A DNA stretch of 36,789 nucleotides from Terriglobia bacterium (GTDB taxonomy: Bacteria; Acidobacteriota; Terriglobia; Terriglobales; Acidobacteriaceae): assembly GCA_032252755.1 (NCBI GenBank), contig JAVUPY010000094.1, positions 89,181-125,969 on the forward strand, read 5' to 3'. Numbering within the stretch: position 1 is the stretch's first letter; each line of letters begins with the position of its first letter. A model generated the notes under the pieces. That model searched no databases. It was not told where the DNA came from and saw only the letters and a list, made by a program, of their open reading frames with translations. This document shows positions 35,423 through 36,789 of this stretch, one piece after another. A program made the position numbers and the translations under genes.

Positions 35423-36789
35423 TTGGGGCTTTCCGCTGGAACTCGACTGGGTCCTTATGAAATCGTGTCGCCTCTCGGGGCCGGCGGCATGGGAGAAGTG
35501 TATTGCGCACGCGATACACGTCTGGACCGAACTGTAGCGGTCAAGGTGCTGCCGTCCAATCTCTCGGACAATCCCGATCTGAAGCAGCGGTTCGAGCGCG
35601 AAGCGAAGGTGATCTCGTCGCTGAATCATCCGCATGTCTGCACACTGTTCGATGTTGGCGAGCACGAAGGCATCGTTTATCTGGTGATGGAGCATCTGGA
35701 AGGCGAAACACTGGCCGACCGGCTCATACGGGGGCCGCTGAAGATCAACGAAGCGCTCGAACTCGCCTCCGACATAGCCGAAGCGCTCGATAAGGCCCAC
35801 CACGCCGGGATCATACATCGCGACCTGAAGCCGGCGAACATCATGCTGACGAGGTCCGGCGCCAAGCTGATGGATTTTGGGCTGGCGAAGCCCGCACTCG
35901 CCCTCGCCACCGGTGCCACAGGTGCGATCAGTCCAAGCACTCCAACGATGAGTTTGCAGGCCCTGTCAGCGCCGGCATCGCCGCTGACGCAAAAGGGAGC
36001 CATTGTCGGCACCTTCCAGTACATGGCACCGGAGGTCTTGCAGGGCGCAGAAGCGGATGCACGCAGCGACATCTTCAGCTTCGGGTGTGTGCTGTACGAG
36101 ATGGTCACGGGACGACGGGCGTTCGAGGGAAAGTCACAACTTTCGGTCGCGACGGCGATCCTGGAAAAAGAAATCGAGCCGATCACTTCTGAAAATCCGA
36201 ATGTTCCGCCCGTGCTGGCGCAAATCATTTCTACTTGCCTGGCCAAGAACCCCGATGAGCGTTTTGCCTGCTCGCATGACGTAAACCTGCAACTCAGGTC
36301 TGTTCCCATACGCGCGACGAACAATATCGGAAGCGTGAATCGCACCAGAGAAATGCTACTACTCGCCGCCTTGACCATCTTGGTCTTCGCAGCCGGATGG
36401 CTGGGCTACGAACGATGGCGGGACGCGCATAAGGCGGTCCAGGTGGTGCAATCCGAACTGGACATTTACGCGGCAGACGTTGTGGATCGCGCGTCAGGCG
36501 GTCAAGTGTCCGAACAGTTTGCGCTTTCCCCGGACGGCAGGGACTTGGCGTATGTGGCTCGCAAGCCAGGCGCCAGCGGAACCCAGCTCTGGATCCGACA
36601 TCTCAATTCCGGCGCGAGCACTGCGTTGCCCGGAACCGAGGAGGCACGCAGTCCGTTCTGGTCTCCGGATAGCCGCGCCATTGGCTTTTTTTCGTTCGGC
36701 AGGTTGAAGACGATTGTGCTCAGCACACAAACCGTAACCGATCTCTGCCAAGCGCGTTTTTATTGGGGCACATGGGGAAGCCGCGGCAC
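35423..36789 (+). CDS. Membrane-anchored Ser/Thr protein kinase with PD40-like propeller, partial (cut by window end)
   Basis: At least 455 residues are visible and the frame is open to the window end. The N-terminal Hanks-type kinase (about 10-285) has the glycine loop GAGGMGEV (19-26), Lys41, catalytic Asp134 in HRDLKPAN, Asp151 in DFG, GTFQYMAPE and a C-lobe ending near LAKNPDERF, so it should be active. A membrane helix follows (about 311-329), then an exported region opening with PD40/TolB-like repeats (FALSPDGRDLAYVARKPG, then PFWSPDSRAIGFFS). This layout is common in Acidobacteriota. The start is taken as TTG at 35423, with GGAG six bases upstream and the family-typical LSAGTRLGPYEI right after. 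The 3' end is unknown. Confidence 0.88.
   Translation, partial: MGLSAGTRLGPYEIVSPLGAGGMGEVYCARDTRLDRTVAVKVLPSNLSDNPDLKQRFEREAKVISSLNHPHVCTLFDVGEHEGIVYLVMEHLEGETLADRLIRGPLKINEALELASDIAEALDKAHHAGIIHRDLKPANIMLTRSGAKLMDFGLAKPALALATGATGAISPSTPTMSLQALSAPASPLTQKGAIVGTFQYMAPEVLQGAEADARSDIFSFGCVLYEMVTGRRAFEGKSQLSVATAILEKEIEPITSENPNVPPVLAQIISTCLAKNPDERFACSHDVNLQLRSVPIRATNNIGSVNRTREMLLLAALTILVFAAGWLGYERWRDAHKAVQVVQSELDIYAADVVDRASGGQVSEQFALSPDGRDLAYVARKPGASGTQLWIRHLNSGASTALPGTEEARSPFWSPDSRAIGFFSFGRLKTIVLSTQTVTDLCQARFYWGTWGSRG

Overview
The window looks like chromosomal DNA of an Acidobacteriota member, probably Terriglobia/Koribacter-like. No 16S gene is present, so this is inference. The signs are a 1188-residue Oar-type TonB-dependent receptor with an N-terminal carboxypeptidase-regulatory-like domain, a Ser/Thr kinase followed by a membrane segment and a PD40-like propeller, an ECF sigma factor paired with a FecR-type anti-sigma, moderately high GC, and dispersed palindromic intergenic repeats. 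No tRNA, rRNA, CRISPR array or intact insertion sequence was seen.

Layout. 1-2.9 kb (+): two overlapping glycosyltransferase genes, the end of a surface-polysaccharide cluster. 9.6-2.9 kb (-): a compact six-gene operon in transcription order ECF sigma factor, zinc-finger/FecR anti-sigma, ABC ATPase, ABC permease, ABC ATPase, ABC permease. Nearly every junction overlaps by a few bases, so this looks like one autoregulated envelope-response and export unit. 9.9-17.7 kb: metabolic and housekeeping genes, namely an alanine-glyoxylate-type aminotransferase, a secreted amidohydrolase, a PRC-barrel protein, ligA, an Asp/Glu racemase-like protein lacking both usual catalytic cysteines, and an arylsulfotransferase-like lipoprotein. 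17.9-20.1 kb (-): a hipB-hipA toxin-antitoxin pair followed by an unrecognised membrane protein. 20.1-24.1 kb: mnmE, a metallo-beta-lactamase-fold hydrolase, a PilZ protein and a tRNA-dihydrouridine synthase. 24.1-25.4 kb: 1.3 kb of non-coding DNA rich in repeat fragments. 25.4-29.0 kb: the TonB-dependent receptor and its terminator. 29.2-30.8 kb: an outer-membrane barrel protein divergent from a small ribbon-helix-helix-like regulator that is coupled to an SRPBCC-like membrane protein. 30.9-32.9 kb: a secreted CocE/NonD-type serine hydrolase. 32.9-33.9 kb: decayed DNA with repeats and a gene remnant. 33.9-35.2 kb (-): an exported selenium-binding-protein/methanethiol-oxidase-like protein. 35.4 kb to the end (+): a Ser/Thr kinase cut by the window edge.

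The observations most worth following are a perfect 11-bp-stem palindrome inside ligA, coding in frame for an extra loop in the adenylation domain; the sigma/anti-sigma/double-ABC operon; the cysteine-less racemase; the small regulator with its AGGTAC operator-like repeats; and a palindromic dispersed repeat that ends at the dus stop codon. All functional names come from reading motifs in the translations; no database search was run.
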